This document shows, piece after piece, positions 1 to 8,524 of a stretch of 64,000 nt of DNA; within the stretch, counting starts at the first letter, position 1, and each line of letters opens with the position of its first letter. Under the pieces are notes generated by a model. The model saw only the letters and a list, made by a program, of their open reading frames with translations. It was not told where the DNA came from and searched no databases. The DNA lies in NCBI RefSeq assembly GCF_014268445.2, contig NZ_CP077089.1, positions 6,304,001 to 6,368,000 on the forward strand, read 5' to 3'. Position numbers and translations under genes: made by a program. The stretch is from Pseudomonas tensinigenes (GTDB taxonomy: Bacteria; Pseudomonadota; Gammaproteobacteria; Pseudomonadales; Pseudomonadaceae).

Positions 1-114
1 GACGATGACCACGTCGTAGACCTTTTTCGGCGTTGGCGTGCGCCACATGCGCTGCCAGTTTTCGTGGTGGCTGAGGGAGTGTTTGAAGAGGCCGAAGCCC
101 GAATAGCGTTGCAT
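1..114 (-). CDS. soxB: Sarcosine oxidase beta subunit, 5' end only
   Basis: Only the first 38 codons are in the window; the gene runs off the left edge. The translation starts MQRYSGFGLFKHSLSHHENW and ends in a hydrophobic VYDVVIV stretch, which is the start of the FAD-binding Rossmann fold of the heterotetrameric sarcosine oxidase beta subunit. The enzyme oxidatively demethylates sarcosine to glycine, transferring the one-carbon unit to tetrahydrofolate. It starts 20 bp after the glyA stop on the same strand, the usual glyA-soxBDAG order in Pseudomonas. This links it to the DMG-to-sarcosine enzymes DgcAB further right. Confidence 0.85.
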   Translation of the reverse strand, partial: MQRYSGFGLFKHSLSHHENWQRMWRTPTPKKVYDVVIV

Positions 115-134
115 AGTCAGTTACTCCAGAACAC

Positions 135-1388
135 TCAGCGGTAAACCGGGAAGTCAGCGCACAGGGCTGCGACGTTCTTGGCAACATTTGCCTCAACGTC
201 GGCATCGCCAAGGTTGTCGAGGATGTCGCAGATCCACAGAGCCAGCACTTCGCACTGCGCCACTTTGAAGCCGCGGGTGGTGACAGCCGGGGTGCCGATG
301 CGCAGGCCCGAGGTCACGAACGGCGATTGCGGGTCGTTCGGTACGGCGTTCTTGTTGACGGTGATGTGCGCACGACCAAGGGCGGCGTCGGCGTCTTTGC
401 CGGTCAGGCCCTGACGGATCAGGCTGACCAGGAACAGATGGTTGTCGGTGCCGCCGGACACTACATCGTAGCCACGTTTGATAAACACGCTGGCCATCGC
501 CTGAGCGTTGTCGATCACTTGTTGCTGATAAGCCTTGAAGCCTGGCTCCAGCGCTTCCTTGAAGCACACGGCTTTACCGGCGATGACGTGCATCAGCGGG
601 CCACCCTGAGCACCGGGGAATACGGCAGCGTTGAGCTTCTTCTCGATTTCTTCGTTGGACTTGGCCAGGATCAAGCCGCCACGTGGACCACGCAGGGTTT
701 TGTGCGTGGTGGTGGTGACCACGTCGGCGTACGGCAGCGGGTTCGGGTACAGACCGGCGGCAACCAGACCGGCAACGTGGGCCATGTCGACAAACAGCAG
801 CGCGCCGACTTTGTCAGCGATCTGACGGAAGCGCGGGAAATCCAGAGTCTTCGAGTAAGCGGAGAAACCGGCGACGATCATTTTCGGCTTGGATTCGACG
901 GCGAGACGCTCGACTTCGTCGTAATCGATCAGCCCGGTGTCAGTGTTGATGCCGTACTGCACCGCGTTGTAGAGCTTGCCCGAGGACGACACTTTGGCGC
1001 CGTGGGTCAGGTGACCGCCGTGGGCCAGGCTCATGCCGAGGATAGTGTCGCCCGGCTGGATCAGCGCCAGGTACACGGCGCTGTTGGCGGAGGAACCGGA
1101 GTGCGGCTGGACGTTGGCGTAATCGGCGCCGAACAGTTGCTTGGCGCGTTCGATGGCCAGCGCTTCGACTTTATCCACATGCTCGCAGCCACCGTAATAG
1201 CGCTTGCCCGGATAACCTTCGGCGTATTTGTTGGTCAGGCCGCTGCCTTGCGCTTCCATCACGCGTTTGCTGGTGTAGTTCTCCGACGCGATCAGCTCGA
1301 TGTGATCTTCCTGACGTTGCTCCTCGGCATTCATCGCCGCCAGCAGTGCATCGTCGTAACCCTGGATCTGGTCTTGCTTGCTGAACAT
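135..1388 (-). CDS. glyA: Serine hydroxymethyltransferase
   Basis: A 417-residue PLP enzyme that interconverts glycine plus methylene-THF with serine plus THF. The start [20 protein letters not shown] and the length match the family. The PLP-lysine motif [14 protein letters not shown] and the N-terminal IELIASENY signature are both present. The reading frame stays open 42 codons upstream, but that extension has no family similarity, so the ATG at 1388 was chosen. The gene lies directly upstream of soxB on the same strand. It is therefore probably the catabolic copy that turns sarcosine-derived glycine and its one-carbon unit into serine, which SdaB (28.4 kb) then deaminates. Confidence 0.95.
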   Translation of the reverse strand: MFSKQDQIQGYDDALLAAMNAEEQRQEDHIELIASENYTSKRVMEAQGSGLTNKYAEGYPGKRYYGGCEHVDKVEALAIERAKQLFGADYANVQPHSGSSANSAVYLALIQPGDTILGMSLAHGGHLTHGAKVSSSGKLYNAVQYGINTDTGLIDYDEVERLAVESKPKMIVAGFSAYSKTLDFPRFRQIADKVGALLFVDMAHVAGLVAAGLYPNPLPYADVVTTTTHKTLRGPRGGLILAKSNEEIEKKLNAAVFPGAQGGPLMHVIAGKAVCFKEALEPGFKAYQQQVIDNAQAMASVFIKRGYDVVSGGTDNHLFLVSLIRQGLTGKDADAALGRAHITVNKNAVPNDPQSPFVTSGLRIGTPAVTTRGFKVAQCEVLALWICDILDNLGDADVEANVAKNVAALCADFPVYR

Positions 1389-1565
1389 CGCGTCTCTCCC
1401 AGCGGCATCTGTGCGCCATTCGTCTCGGTAAGGCACTGGCAATGAAGGCAGTGCCCTTTGATGCCGATGGTATGACCGGCGCAGACAGCTCAAATGCCTG
1501 CGCGCGCCACGCAAAGGTGCGTTTACGACATGGCCGGAAATGGCTTATTCGAAACGCCGTAGATC

Positions 1566-1662
1566 CCCTGTGGGAGCGAGCCTGCTCGCGAAAGCGGTCT
1601 GTCAGCCAACTTCTATGTTGGATGTGCCGGCCTCTTCGCGAGCAGGCTCGCTCCCACAGGGG
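1566..1662. repeat. REP family A inverted pair (REPIN)
   Basis: Two inverted copies of GTGGGAGCGAGCCTGCTCGC flank a spacer of about 40 nt. The left copy reads outward-in as GTGGGAG...GCGAA. It abuts the 3' end of the TraX-family gene and could act as an mRNA 3'-end stabiliser. The spacer contains CAACTTCTATGTTG, a motif also seen in the pairs at 43.1, 46.1 and 47.5 kb. The rest of the glyA upstream gap (1389-1565) shows only a short GGCACTG...CAGTGCC hairpin near 1432-1458. Confidence 0.9.
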
Positions 1663-2373
1663 TCAGGTGTATGCAGTGCGGACGGCGAGTAGCAGGAGAA
1701 AATGCGCGGGATAGAGGGCGTAAGCCCAGCGCCGCATCGGTGGCGGCTGAAGATGTCGCGCATGTCGCAACAGGAACATTCCGAGCATGGGCGCAAACAG
1801 ACAGATGGCAATGCCAAGAATGGCGACGCTACTGCCGAACCTCGCCGAGTCGTACAGCACCTGCCACTGATTCGCTGCGAGGCATATCAAACCCGGCAGC
1901 AAGCTGAAGTACCACGGCCGGCGAAACACCAGCAGCATCGCCAACGGCAGCAACACCCCGAAGAAGCCGAACATCAGTCGTTCCGGGAAAACTATCGCCA
2001 ACACCAGCGCAGCAACACCCAGCAATCGCGACATGATCGAGGGATCCTGCCACCCCCGCGCCACCAGTAAACCCAGCGCCAACGTCGGCATCACGTTCAA
2101 CGTATCCGGCTCTGGAATGTACAGCCGATAGGGGATTTCACTCACGGCGCTGAACAACACCAACCAGCCCAGATAGCGCCATTCCATCCTCCGCGAACCA
2201 TCACGCGCCAGATTCGCCGCCATCGCCAGACAAAACCACGGAAACGCCAGCCGCCCCGGCACATACAGCCAATCGGCGGAGAACCCGACATATCGCAGGT
2301 GATCGAACAACATGCTCAGCAGCGCCAGCCACTTGAGCAGATCCAGCGCGCCGTCGCGTTTGCTCAAGTGCAT
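1663..2373 (-). CDS. TraX-family integral membrane protein
   Basis: A 236-residue protein with many hydrophobic segments. It starts MHLSKRDGALDLLKWLALLS and continues with the LFDHLRY motif typical of TraX-like proteins (F-pilin acetylase relatives common in Pseudomonas chromosomes). Predicted membrane spans are spread over the whole length, and conserved family elements such as GRLAFPWFCLAMA are visible. The longer frame to 2463 adds 30 residues with no membrane character, so the ATG at 2373 is preferred. It is divergent from ltaE. The physiological substrate of the chromosomal members is unknown; no conjugation genes are nearby. Confidence 0.8.
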   Translation of the reverse strand: MHLSKRDGALDLLKWLALLSMLFDHLRYVGFSADWLYVPGRLAFPWFCLAMAANLARDGSRRMEWRYLGWLVLFSAVSEIPYRLYIPEPDTLNVMPTLALGLLVARGWQDPSIMSRLLGVAALVLAIVFPERLMFGFFGVLLPLAMLLVFRRPWYFSLLPGLICLAANQWQVLYDSARFGSSVAILGIAICLFAPMLGMFLLRHARHLQPPPMRRWAYALYPAHFLLLLAVRTAYT

Positions 2374-2499
2374 AATCGTCCTACAAACTGGTAATTTCCT
2401 GAATGTGACATCCCGTGTGCTCCCCGGAAGATCTTCGGTAAAGTGCGCACCCTCATTGACCACGAGCCTTCACAAGAGTCTCGACCACGGAAGCCGGCC

Positions 2500-3540
2500 A
2501 TGACCGACAAGAGCCAACAATTCGCCAGCGACAACTATTCCGGTATCTGCCCTGAAGCCTGGGCTGCAATGGAACAGGCCAACCACGGCCACCAGCGCGC
2601 GTATGGCGACGATGAATGGACCGCACGCGCGGCCGACCATTTCCGCCAATTGTTCGAAACCGACTGCGAAGTGTTCTTCGCCTTCAACGGCACCGCCGCC
2701 AACTCGCTGGCCCTGTCGTCGCTGTGCCAGAGTTACCACAGCGTGATCTGCTCGGAAACCGCCCACGTCGAAACCGACGAATGCGGCGCCCCGGAATTCT
2801 TCTCCAACGGCTCGAAACTGCTGATCGCCGGCACTGAAAACGGCAAGATCACCCCGCAGTCGATCCGCGAAGTAGCGCTCAAGCGCCAGGACATTCACTA
2901 CCCGAAACCGCGCGTGGTGACTCTGACCCAAGCCACCGAAGTCGGCAGCGTCTACACCCCGGAAGAAGTCCGCGCCATCAGCGCCACCTGCAAGGAGCTC
3001 GGCCTGCACCTGCACATGGACGGCGCGCGTTTCTCCAATGCCTGCGCGTTCCTCGGCTGCTCGCCAGCGGATCTGACCTGGAAGGCCGGCGTTGACGTGC
3101 TGTGCTTCGGCGGTACGAAAAACGGCATGGCCGTGGGTGAAGCGATCCTGTTCTTCAACCACAAACTGGCGGAAGACTTCGACTATCGCTGCAAACAGGC
3201 CGGGCAACTGGCGTCGAAAATGCGCTTCCTCTCGGCCCCGTGGGTCGGCATCCTCGAAAACGACGCCTGGCTGAAATATGCGCGCCACGCCAATCACTGC
3301 GCACAATTGCTGGCGGAACTGGTCAGCGACATTCCCGGCGTCGAACTGATGTTCCCGGTGCAGGCCAACGGCGTGTTCCTGCAACTCTCGGAACCGGCCA
3401 TCGCCGCCCTGACCGCAAAAAACTGGCGCTTCTACACCTTCATCGGCAAGGGCGGCGCACGCTTCATGTGCTCGTGGGACACCGAAGAAGAACGCGTCCG
3501 CGAACTGGCGCGCGACATCCGCGAAGTCATGTCCGCCTGA
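2500..3540 (+). CDS. ltaE: Low-specificity L-threonine aldolase
   Basis: A 346-residue fold-type I PLP enzyme that cleaves L-threonine or L-allo-threonine to glycine and acetaldehyde. It starts MTDKSQQFASDNYSGICPEA. The active-site lysine lies in LCFGGTKNGMAVGEA, and the cofactor-contact motif HMDGARFSNA is present. The start at 2500 gives the family length; 19 extra in-frame codons upstream are probably leader. Its glycine-forming activity fits the glycine/serine theme of the locus, but it is not co-directional with glyA and may be regulated separately. Confidence 0.92.
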   Translation: MTDKSQQFASDNYSGICPEAWAAMEQANHGHQRAYGDDEWTARAADHFRQLFETDCEVFFAFNGTAANSLALSSLCQSYHSVICSETAHVETDECGAPEFFSNGSKLLIAGTENGKITPQSIREVALKRQDIHYPKPRVVTLTQATEVGSVYTPEEVRAISATCKELGLHLHMDGARFSNACAFLGCSPADLTWKAGVDVLCFGGTKNGMAVGEAILFFNHKLAEDFDYRCKQAGQLASKMRFLSAPWVGILENDAWLKYARHANHCAQLLAELVSDIPGVELMFPVQANGVFLQLSEPAIAALTAKNWRFYTFIGKGGARFMCSWDTEEERVRELARDIREVMSA

Positions 3541-3551
3541 TCCCCCAGCAC

Positions 3552-3815
3552 TGATCGTTCCCACGCTCCGCGTGGGAATGCCTCTCGGGACGCTCCGCGT
3601 TCCAGCCTCACCACTGTCGACATGCTTAACACCGCTATGACGCGAAGCGTCGACGGCTGCATTCCCACGCAGAGCGTGGGAACGATCTTCGATCGGGAAT
3701 GATTTTTCCCACCGCGACACCAGACTTCTCTTCTAGCGAGAACATGCCACCCGCCTCATCTTGATCGTTCCCACGCTCCGCGTGGTAACGCATCCCGGGA
3801 CGCTCCGCGTTCCAT
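3552..3815. repeat. REP family C copies upstream of the RAYT gene
   Basis: The gap 3541-3849 holds three copies of a repeat with core GATCGTTCCCACGCTCCGCG. A forward copy lies at 3552-3604, followed by a second hairpin GGGACGCTCCGCGTTCC. An inverted copy (GCATTCCCACGCAGAGCGTG) is at 3657-3688, and another forward copy at 3762-3813. The same repeat follows the transposase gene at 4386-4438. Clustering on both sides of a REP-associated transposase marks these as its cognate REPs. Confidence 0.9.
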
Positions 3816-3849
3816 CTCCAATGCACCGCAAGATTCAAGGAAGAATCCC

Positions 3850-4383
3850 ATGGGCCGCAGCCGCTACACCTTTACCGAAACCGACAAACCGCATTTCCTG
3901 ACTTGCACGATCATGGAATGGTTACCGCTGTTCATCCGTCCCTACATCGTCGACCACCTGCTCAACTGCTGGCGTTATCAACAGACCCACCATGACTTGA
4001 AGCTGTACGGCTACGTGATTCTGGAAAACCATCTTCACTTCGTCGCTCAGGCACCCGACCTGAGTAAATGCCTCAGCCAGTTCAAATCATTCACTGCTCG
4101 ACAGATTATTGATGACTTGCAAAGCAAAGGTGCTGACAAAGCCCTGCAACGGCTGCGCTTTAGCAAACGGGCGCACAAGCAGGATCGGGTATACCAACTG
4201 TGGCAAGAAGGCTCCCACGCAGAGATGGTTTACAGCGAATCGGTCATGCGCCAGAAGCTTGAATACATTCACAACAACCCGGTGAAACGCGGATATGTGG
4301 ATTTCCCAGAACAATGGCGTTATTCGAGTGCCAGGAACTACGCGGGAATGCCGGGGCTGATCGACGTTCAGTGCTGGTATTGA
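3850..4383 (+). CDS. REP-associated tyrosine transposase (RAYT)
   Basis: A 177-residue Y1-type (HUH) transposase of the IS200-related RAYT family. The HxH metal-binding pair is at residues 61-63 (ENHLHFVAQ). The conserved C-terminal block YIHNNPVKRG and the ending WRYSSARNY are typical of the family. I could not assign the catalytic tyrosine with confidence. Single-copy, domesticated RAYTs are thought to generate and spread REP/REPIN sequences. Here cognate GATCGTTCCCACGC repeats flank the gene closely on both sides. The start ATG at 3850 follows GGAAGAATCCC, which contains a plausible ribosome binding site. Confidence 0.9.
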   Translation: MGRSRYTFTETDKPHFLTCTIMEWLPLFIRPYIVDHLLNCWRYQQTHHDLKLYGYVILENHLHFVAQAPDLSKCLSQFKSFTARQIIDDLQSKGADKALQRLRFSKRAHKQDRVYQLWQEGSHAEMVYSESVMRQKLEYIHNNPVKRGYVDFPEQWRYSSARNYAGMPGLIDVQCWY

Positions 4384-4385
4384 AA

Positions 4386-4438
4386 TGGGACGCAGAGCGT
4401 CCCGGGCTGCATTCCCACGCAGAGCGTGGGAACGATCA
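4386..4438. repeat. REP family C copy downstream of the RAYT gene
   Basis: GGGACGCAGAGCGTCCC hairpin followed by GCATTCCCACGCAGAGCGTG, the inverse orientation of the copies upstream of the transposase. It starts 3 bp after the transposase stop codon. Confidence 0.88.
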
Positions 4439-4513
4439 ACAGGTTGTGCTTCTGCTTGGTCTACATTGTCTGTCGAGCCCTCCGCTCACATAACAATAAG
4501 CAGGAGCATCGGC

Positions 4514-5338
4514 ATGTCGTTACAAGGCAAAACCCTGTTCATCACCGGCGCCAGCCGTGGCATTGGCCGTGAGATCGCGCTGCGTGCCGCGAGGGACGGG
4601 GCCAATATCGTGATTGCGGCGAAAAGCGCCGAACCCCACGCCAAACTGCCCGGCACCATCCACAGCGTCGCCGCCGAAGTCGAAGCGGCGGGCGGCAAGG
4701 CTCTGGCCCTGCAAGTGGATGTGCGTGATGAAGAGGCGGTGCGCAAAGCGCTCGCGCAGGCCAACGAGCATTTCGGCGGCATCGATGCGCTGGTGAACAA
4801 CGCCGGAGCGATCAAGTTGACCGGCGTGCAACACATTGAGCTCAAGCGTTTCGACCTGATGCACCAGATCAACACCCGCGCAGTGCTGCTGTGCAGCCAG
4901 GCCGCCCTGCCCTATTTGAAGAAATCCGCCGGACACATTCTCAACCTGTCACCGCCGCTGAATCTTGCGAGCAAGTGGTTTGCACAGTTTAGCCCTTACA
5001 CCGTGACCAAGTACGGCATGAGCATGCTGACGCTGGGGATGAGTGAGGAATTTGCCAGTTACGGGATCAGCGTCAACTCACTGTGGCCGCAAACGATGAT
5101 TGCCACGGCGGCGATTGAGTTTCAACTGGGGAGTCGGGAGTCGTTCAAGCAGGCGCGAACACCAGCGATCATGGCGGATGCTGCGCATGTGATTTTGAGT
5201 AGCAGCGGACGGCAGATTACCGGGCGGTTGTTGATTGATGAGGAGATTTTGCGCGAGAGCGGCGTGACTGAGTTCGATCATTATCGCTTTGATCGAGAAA
5301 GCGAGGCGGCACTAATGCCGGATTTGTTTATCGACTGA
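4514..5338 (+). CDS. Short-chain dehydrogenase/reductase (HSDL2-like)
   Basis: A 274-residue NAD(P)-dependent SDR. The cofactor glycine motif TGASRGIGRE is at residues 11-20, the structural NNAG motif follows in LVNNAGAIK, and the YxxxK catalytic pair is in YTVTKYGMSM. The sequence before the active site, LNLSPPLNLASKWF, resembles hydroxysteroid dehydrogenase-like protein 2 and related bacterial oxidoreductases. The substrate cannot be read from the sequence. The frame is open back to 4385 through repeat DNA; the ATG at 4514, preceded by AGCAGGAGCATCGGC, is the supported start. Confidence 0.85.
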   Translation: MSLQGKTLFITGASRGIGREIALRAARDGANIVIAAKSAEPHAKLPGTIHSVAAEVEAAGGKALALQVDVRDEEAVRKALAQANEHFGGIDALVNNAGAIKLTGVQHIELKRFDLMHQINTRAVLLCSQAALPYLKKSAGHILNLSPPLNLASKWFAQFSPYTVTKYGMSMLTLGMSEEFASYGISVNSLWPQTMIATAAIEFQLGSRESFKQARTPAIMADAAHVILSSSGRQITGRLLIDEEILRESGVTEFDHYRFDRESEAALMPDLFID

Positions 5339-5339
5339 A

Positions 5340-5653
5340 AAGCCCCTCACCCTAGCCCTCTCCCAGAGGGAGAGGGGACTGATTGGGGGATATTCAAGAA
5401 TTACGCCGACGTGAAACTGCTGTACCGAATCCATAGTCGACTCGATATCTCAAGTCGGTGTACCTCGTGAGAACAACTCGGTCAGCCCCTCTCCAAAAGA
5501 GAGAAGGGACTGATTGGGGGGATATTCAAGAATTACGCCGACGTGAAACTGCTTTGCCGAATCCATAGTCGACTCGGTCTTTCAGGTCGATGGATCCCTC
5601 AAGACACCTCGGTCGGCCCCCTCTCCCTCCGGGAGAGGGCTGGGGTGAGGGTT
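5340..5653. repeat. REP family D composite repeat block
   Basis: The whole gap between the SDR gene and gbcB is repeat. Hairpins of the type CCCTCACCC...CCCTCTCCC / GGGAGAGGG sit at about 5341-5376, 5484-5511 and 5617-5653. They are separated by two copies of a spacer of roughly 110 nt containing ATTACGCCGACGTGAAACTG and GAATCCATAGTCGACTCG. The same building blocks recur at 24.0-24.3 kb and 33.3-33.6 kb. No coding potential is seen. Confidence 0.85.
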
Positions 5654-5659
5654 TACCGA

Positions 5660-6760
5660 TCAGAAATCGATTCGCACATCCCCCTTCGGCACACTGCAGC
5701 ACGACAAGATAAACCCTTCGGCTTCATCGTCCTCGGTAATCCCGCCGTTGTGCTCCATCTCCACCTCGCCGCCCAGCTTGAGCACCTTGCACGTCCCGCA
5801 AATCCCCATCCCGCACGCTTTCGGAATCATCAGCCCCAGCTTGGCCGCCGCCGCATGCACGGTTTCACCCGGTGCCACACGAATGCTCTTGCCGGACGAG
5901 GTGAACTCGACCTGATGCAGATCCGCCGCATCGATTTCCGGCGCATCCGCAGCCTGCTCGGCCTGTTCCACAGCATCGGCACGGGCTTCCGGTGGCGTGG
6001 CGCCGAAAGATTCCTCGTGATAACGCGACATGTCGTAACCAGCCACTTCCAAAAGGCGCTTGACCGCATTCATATACGGCGTCGGTCCGCAGCAAAACAC
6101 TTCGCGCTCAAGGAAGTCCGGCACCATCAACTCAAGCATCTTGTGGTTGAGATAGCCGCGATACCCGGCCCACGGTTCGCCCAAGCCATGCTTCTCGCAA
6201 ATCAGGTGCAGGCTGAAGTTGTCGATCCGCGACGCCATGTGTTCCAGCTCGCGGTGATAGATGATGTCTTTCGGCGAGCGTGCGCTGTGGATAAAGGTCA
6301 TGTCGACGTTGGCGTTGGTGTCGTAAAACCAACGCGCCATCGACATACACGGCGTAATCCCCACACCGCCGCTGAGATAGAGCACCTTCGGGCTCGGAAA
6401 GTCGATGGCATTGAACAACCCGACCGGCCCGTGCACCGCCAGCTCCTGGCCTTCATGCAGCGTATCGTGCAGCCAGTTGGACACCTTACCGCCCGGCACC
6501 CGTTTGATCGTCACCGAAAAGCTGTACGGCACCGACGGCGAACTGGAGATCGTGTACGAGCGCATGATCGGCTGGCCTTCGATTTCCAGCTCCAGGGTGA
6601 CGAATTGCCCGGGCTTGAAGAAGAACAGGATCGGCTGGTCGGCCATAAAGCAGAAGGTGCGCACGTCCCAGGTTTCCTGGATGACTTTGACGCAACGGAC
6701 GATGTGTCGGCCATTGGCCCAGGTCTGGGTGGTGACCGGATTCAGGAAGCTGTTGGACAT
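5660..6760 (-). CDS. gbcB: Glycine betaine monooxygenase, reductase component
   Basis: A 366-residue FAD/2Fe-2S reductase that passes electrons from NAD(P)H to GbcA. The ferredoxin-reductase part comes first, with the flavin-binding RSYTISSSP motif and the nucleotide-binding SGGVGITPCMSM motif. The C-terminal plant-type ferredoxin domain carries the cysteines in CGMGICGTC and a distal cysteine in LSCCSVPKGD. The start MSNSFLNPV follows GGAGAACAGC, whereas the in-frame GTG 4 codons upstream has no ribosome binding site. It is divergent from gbcA across a 297-bp shared regulatory gap, as in P. aeruginosa. Confidence 0.93.
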   Translation of the reverse strand: MSNSFLNPVTTQTWANGRHIVRCVKVIQETWDVRTFCFMADQPILFFFKPGQFVTLELEIEGQPIMRSYTISSSPSVPYSFSVTIKRVPGGKVSNWLHDTLHEGQELAVHGPVGLFNAIDFPSPKVLYLSGGVGITPCMSMARWFYDTNANVDMTFIHSARSPKDIIYHRELEHMASRIDNFSLHLICEKHGLGEPWAGYRGYLNHKMLELMVPDFLEREVFCCGPTPYMNAVKRLLEVAGYDMSRYHEESFGATPPEARADAVEQAEQAADAPEIDAADLHQVEFTSSGKSIRVAPGETVHAAAAKLGLMIPKACGMGICGTCKVLKLGGEVEMEHNGGITEDDEAEGFILSCCSVPKGDVRIDF

Positions 6761-6825
6761 GCTGTTCTCCACGGCCGACTGTCGGCCTCATGTCGGCGAT
6801 TCTGCGTATAGCGCGAACCGCCCGT

Positions 6826-6865
6826 TTACCTATCCGCGACATCGGCATACTTATCGCGACCAGCC
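6826..6865. promoter_or_regulatory. Candidate GbdR operator between gbcB and gbcA
   Basis: Read on the minus strand, two half-sites GGTCGCGATA and TGTCGCGGAT begin 20 bp apart (GTCGC cores at 6856-6860 and 6836-6840). AraC-type regulators with a GATase1-like N-terminus bind such direct repeats; the ArgR consensus begins TGTCGC. Similar 21-bp-period pairs lie in the cdhR/caiX and sdaB/cbcX gaps. Assignment to GbdR is inference from location. The rest of the 6761-7057 gap shows no other clear motif. Confidence 0.45.
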
Positions 6866-7057
6866 CCCAACCACCGGGGGTTGCGCGTCGGGAACAGATT
6901 GCACCATGTCGCCCATGGATAAGGTTCCGCCCTGCGCCGGCCCCACACTCGCCCCAACACCAAGACAGCTTCTTTACACCTTGCGTAGCAACCGTTAGCA
7001 GCACACCTGATCAGCCACTTTTCGCCGGCCACGCAGATGGCCATGAGGATCACATCG

Positions 7058-8353
7058 ATGGACGTCACCGCAAAAATCAGCCTGGGCGATCCGCTGGAAC
7101 CCGCACGCAAGGCCACCGCACAAATGCTCCAGGAGCGTGAGCGCACGTTCTCGCTGCCACAACCGTTCTATAGCGATGAGCGGCTGTTCGATATCGACAT
7201 GCAGGAGATCTTCCAGAAAGAGTGGTTGATCGCCGGCATGACCTGCGAGATCCCGGCCAAAGGCAACTACCTGACCCTGCAGATCGGCAAGAACCCGATC
7301 ATCGTCATCCGTGGCGCCGAGGGCGTAGTGCATGCGTTCCACAACGTCTGCCGCCATCGTGGCTCGCGTCTGTGCACCAGCGAAAAAGGCAAGGTTGCCA
7401 AACTGGTCTGCCATTACCACCAGTGGACGTACGAGCTGGACGGGCGCCTGCTGTTCGCCGGCACCGAAATGGGCGCCGACTTCGACATGAAGCAGTACGG
7501 CCTCAAACCGGTGAACGTGAAGACTGCCGGCGGCTACATCTTCATCAGCCTGGCCGAGAACCCGCCGGCCATCGATGACTTCCTGTCGACGCTGAACCAT
7601 TACATGGAACCGTACGACATGGAGAACACCAAGGTGGCGATCACCACCACCTTGATGGAAAAGGCCAACTGGAAACTGGTGCTGGAAAACAACCGCGAGT
7701 GCTACCACTGCAACGCGTCGCACCCGGAACTGTTGAAAACCCTGCTGGAATGGGACGACGTGACCGATCCGCGCGCCGATCAGGCGTTCAAGGATCACGT
7801 CGCCGCCTCCGCCGCCGCTTGGGAAGCCGAGAAGATTCCTTACGCCCACGCCAGCTTCGGCCTGCGCAACCGCATCGTGCGCATGCCGCTGCTCAAGGGC
7901 ACCGTGTCGATGACCCTCGACGGCAAACAGGGCTGCGCGAAACTGATGGGCCGGATCAAGAACCCGGACCTCGGTTCGATGCGCATCCTGCACCTGCCGC
8001 ACTCGTGGAACCACTGCATGGGCGACCACATCATCGTTTTCACCGTGTGGCCGATCAGCGCGCAGGAAACCATGGTCACCACCAAATGGATCGTGCACAA
8101 GGATGCGGTTGAGGGGGTCGATTACGACGTCGAGCGCATGCGTCAGGTGTGGGATGCGACCAACGATCAGGACCGCCGACTGGCGGAAGAGAATCAGCGC
8201 GGGATCAACTCGACGGCGTATCAGCCTGGGCCTTATTCCAAGACTTATGAGTTTGGCGTGGTCAACTTCGTTGATTGGTATAGCGAGCGCCTGTTGAGCA
8301 ACCTCGGCGCCGAGCCTGCGCCGTACCTCAAAGGCGTCCCGGTTCAGGGCTAA
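7058..8353 (+). CDS. gbcA: Glycine betaine monooxygenase, Rieske oxygenase component
   Basis: A 431-residue ring-hydroxylating-type oxygenase that demethylates glycine betaine to dimethylglycine with release of formaldehyde. The Rieske 2Fe-2S ligands are C98, H100, C118 and H121 (CRH...CHYHQW). The mononuclear iron site is in NNRECYHCNASHPEL, with H217 and H222 as likely ligands. The start MDVTAKISLG follows GAGG with 9-nt spacing; two upstream in-frame ATGs are poorly placed. It works with the divergently encoded reductase GbcB and is expected to be activated by GbdR when betaine or dimethylglycine is present. Confidence 0.95.
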   Translation: MDVTAKISLGDPLEPARKATAQMLQERERTFSLPQPFYSDERLFDIDMQEIFQKEWLIAGMTCEIPAKGNYLTLQIGKNPIIVIRGAEGVVHAFHNVCRHRGSRLCTSEKGKVAKLVCHYHQWTYELDGRLLFAGTEMGADFDMKQYGLKPVNVKTAGGYIFISLAENPPAIDDFLSTLNHYMEPYDMENTKVAITTTLMEKANWKLVLENNRECYHCNASHPELLKTLLEWDDVTDPRADQAFKDHVAASAAAWEAEKIPYAHASFGLRNRIVRMPLLKGTVSMTLDGKQGCAKLMGRIKNPDLGSMRILHLPHSWNHCMGDHIIVFTVWPISAQETMVTTKWIVHKDAVEGVDYDVERMRQVWDATNDQDRRLAEENQRGINSTAYQPGPYSKTYEFGVVNFVDWYSERLLSNLGAEPAPYLKGVPVQG

Positions 8354-8361
8354 AGCAAAAG

Positions 8362-8430
8362 CTTCGCGAGCAGGCTCGCTCCCACAGGTGGAATACATTC
8401 CAAATGTGGGAGCGAGCCTGCTCGCGAAGG
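8362..8430. repeat. REP family A inverted pair, compact form
   Basis: TTCGCGAGCAGGCTCGCTCC and its inverse are separated by only about 18 nt. This is the opposite head/tail order from the pair at 1566-1662. It starts 9 bp after the gbcA stop. Confidence 0.9.
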
Positions 8431-8524
8431 CGTCATGAAAGTCATTACATCTCTGAAACCAGATTGCTCAATTTCTGACCAACCACCCCACACCCCATAC
8501 CCACCAAGCCCCCCAGCCTTCCGC

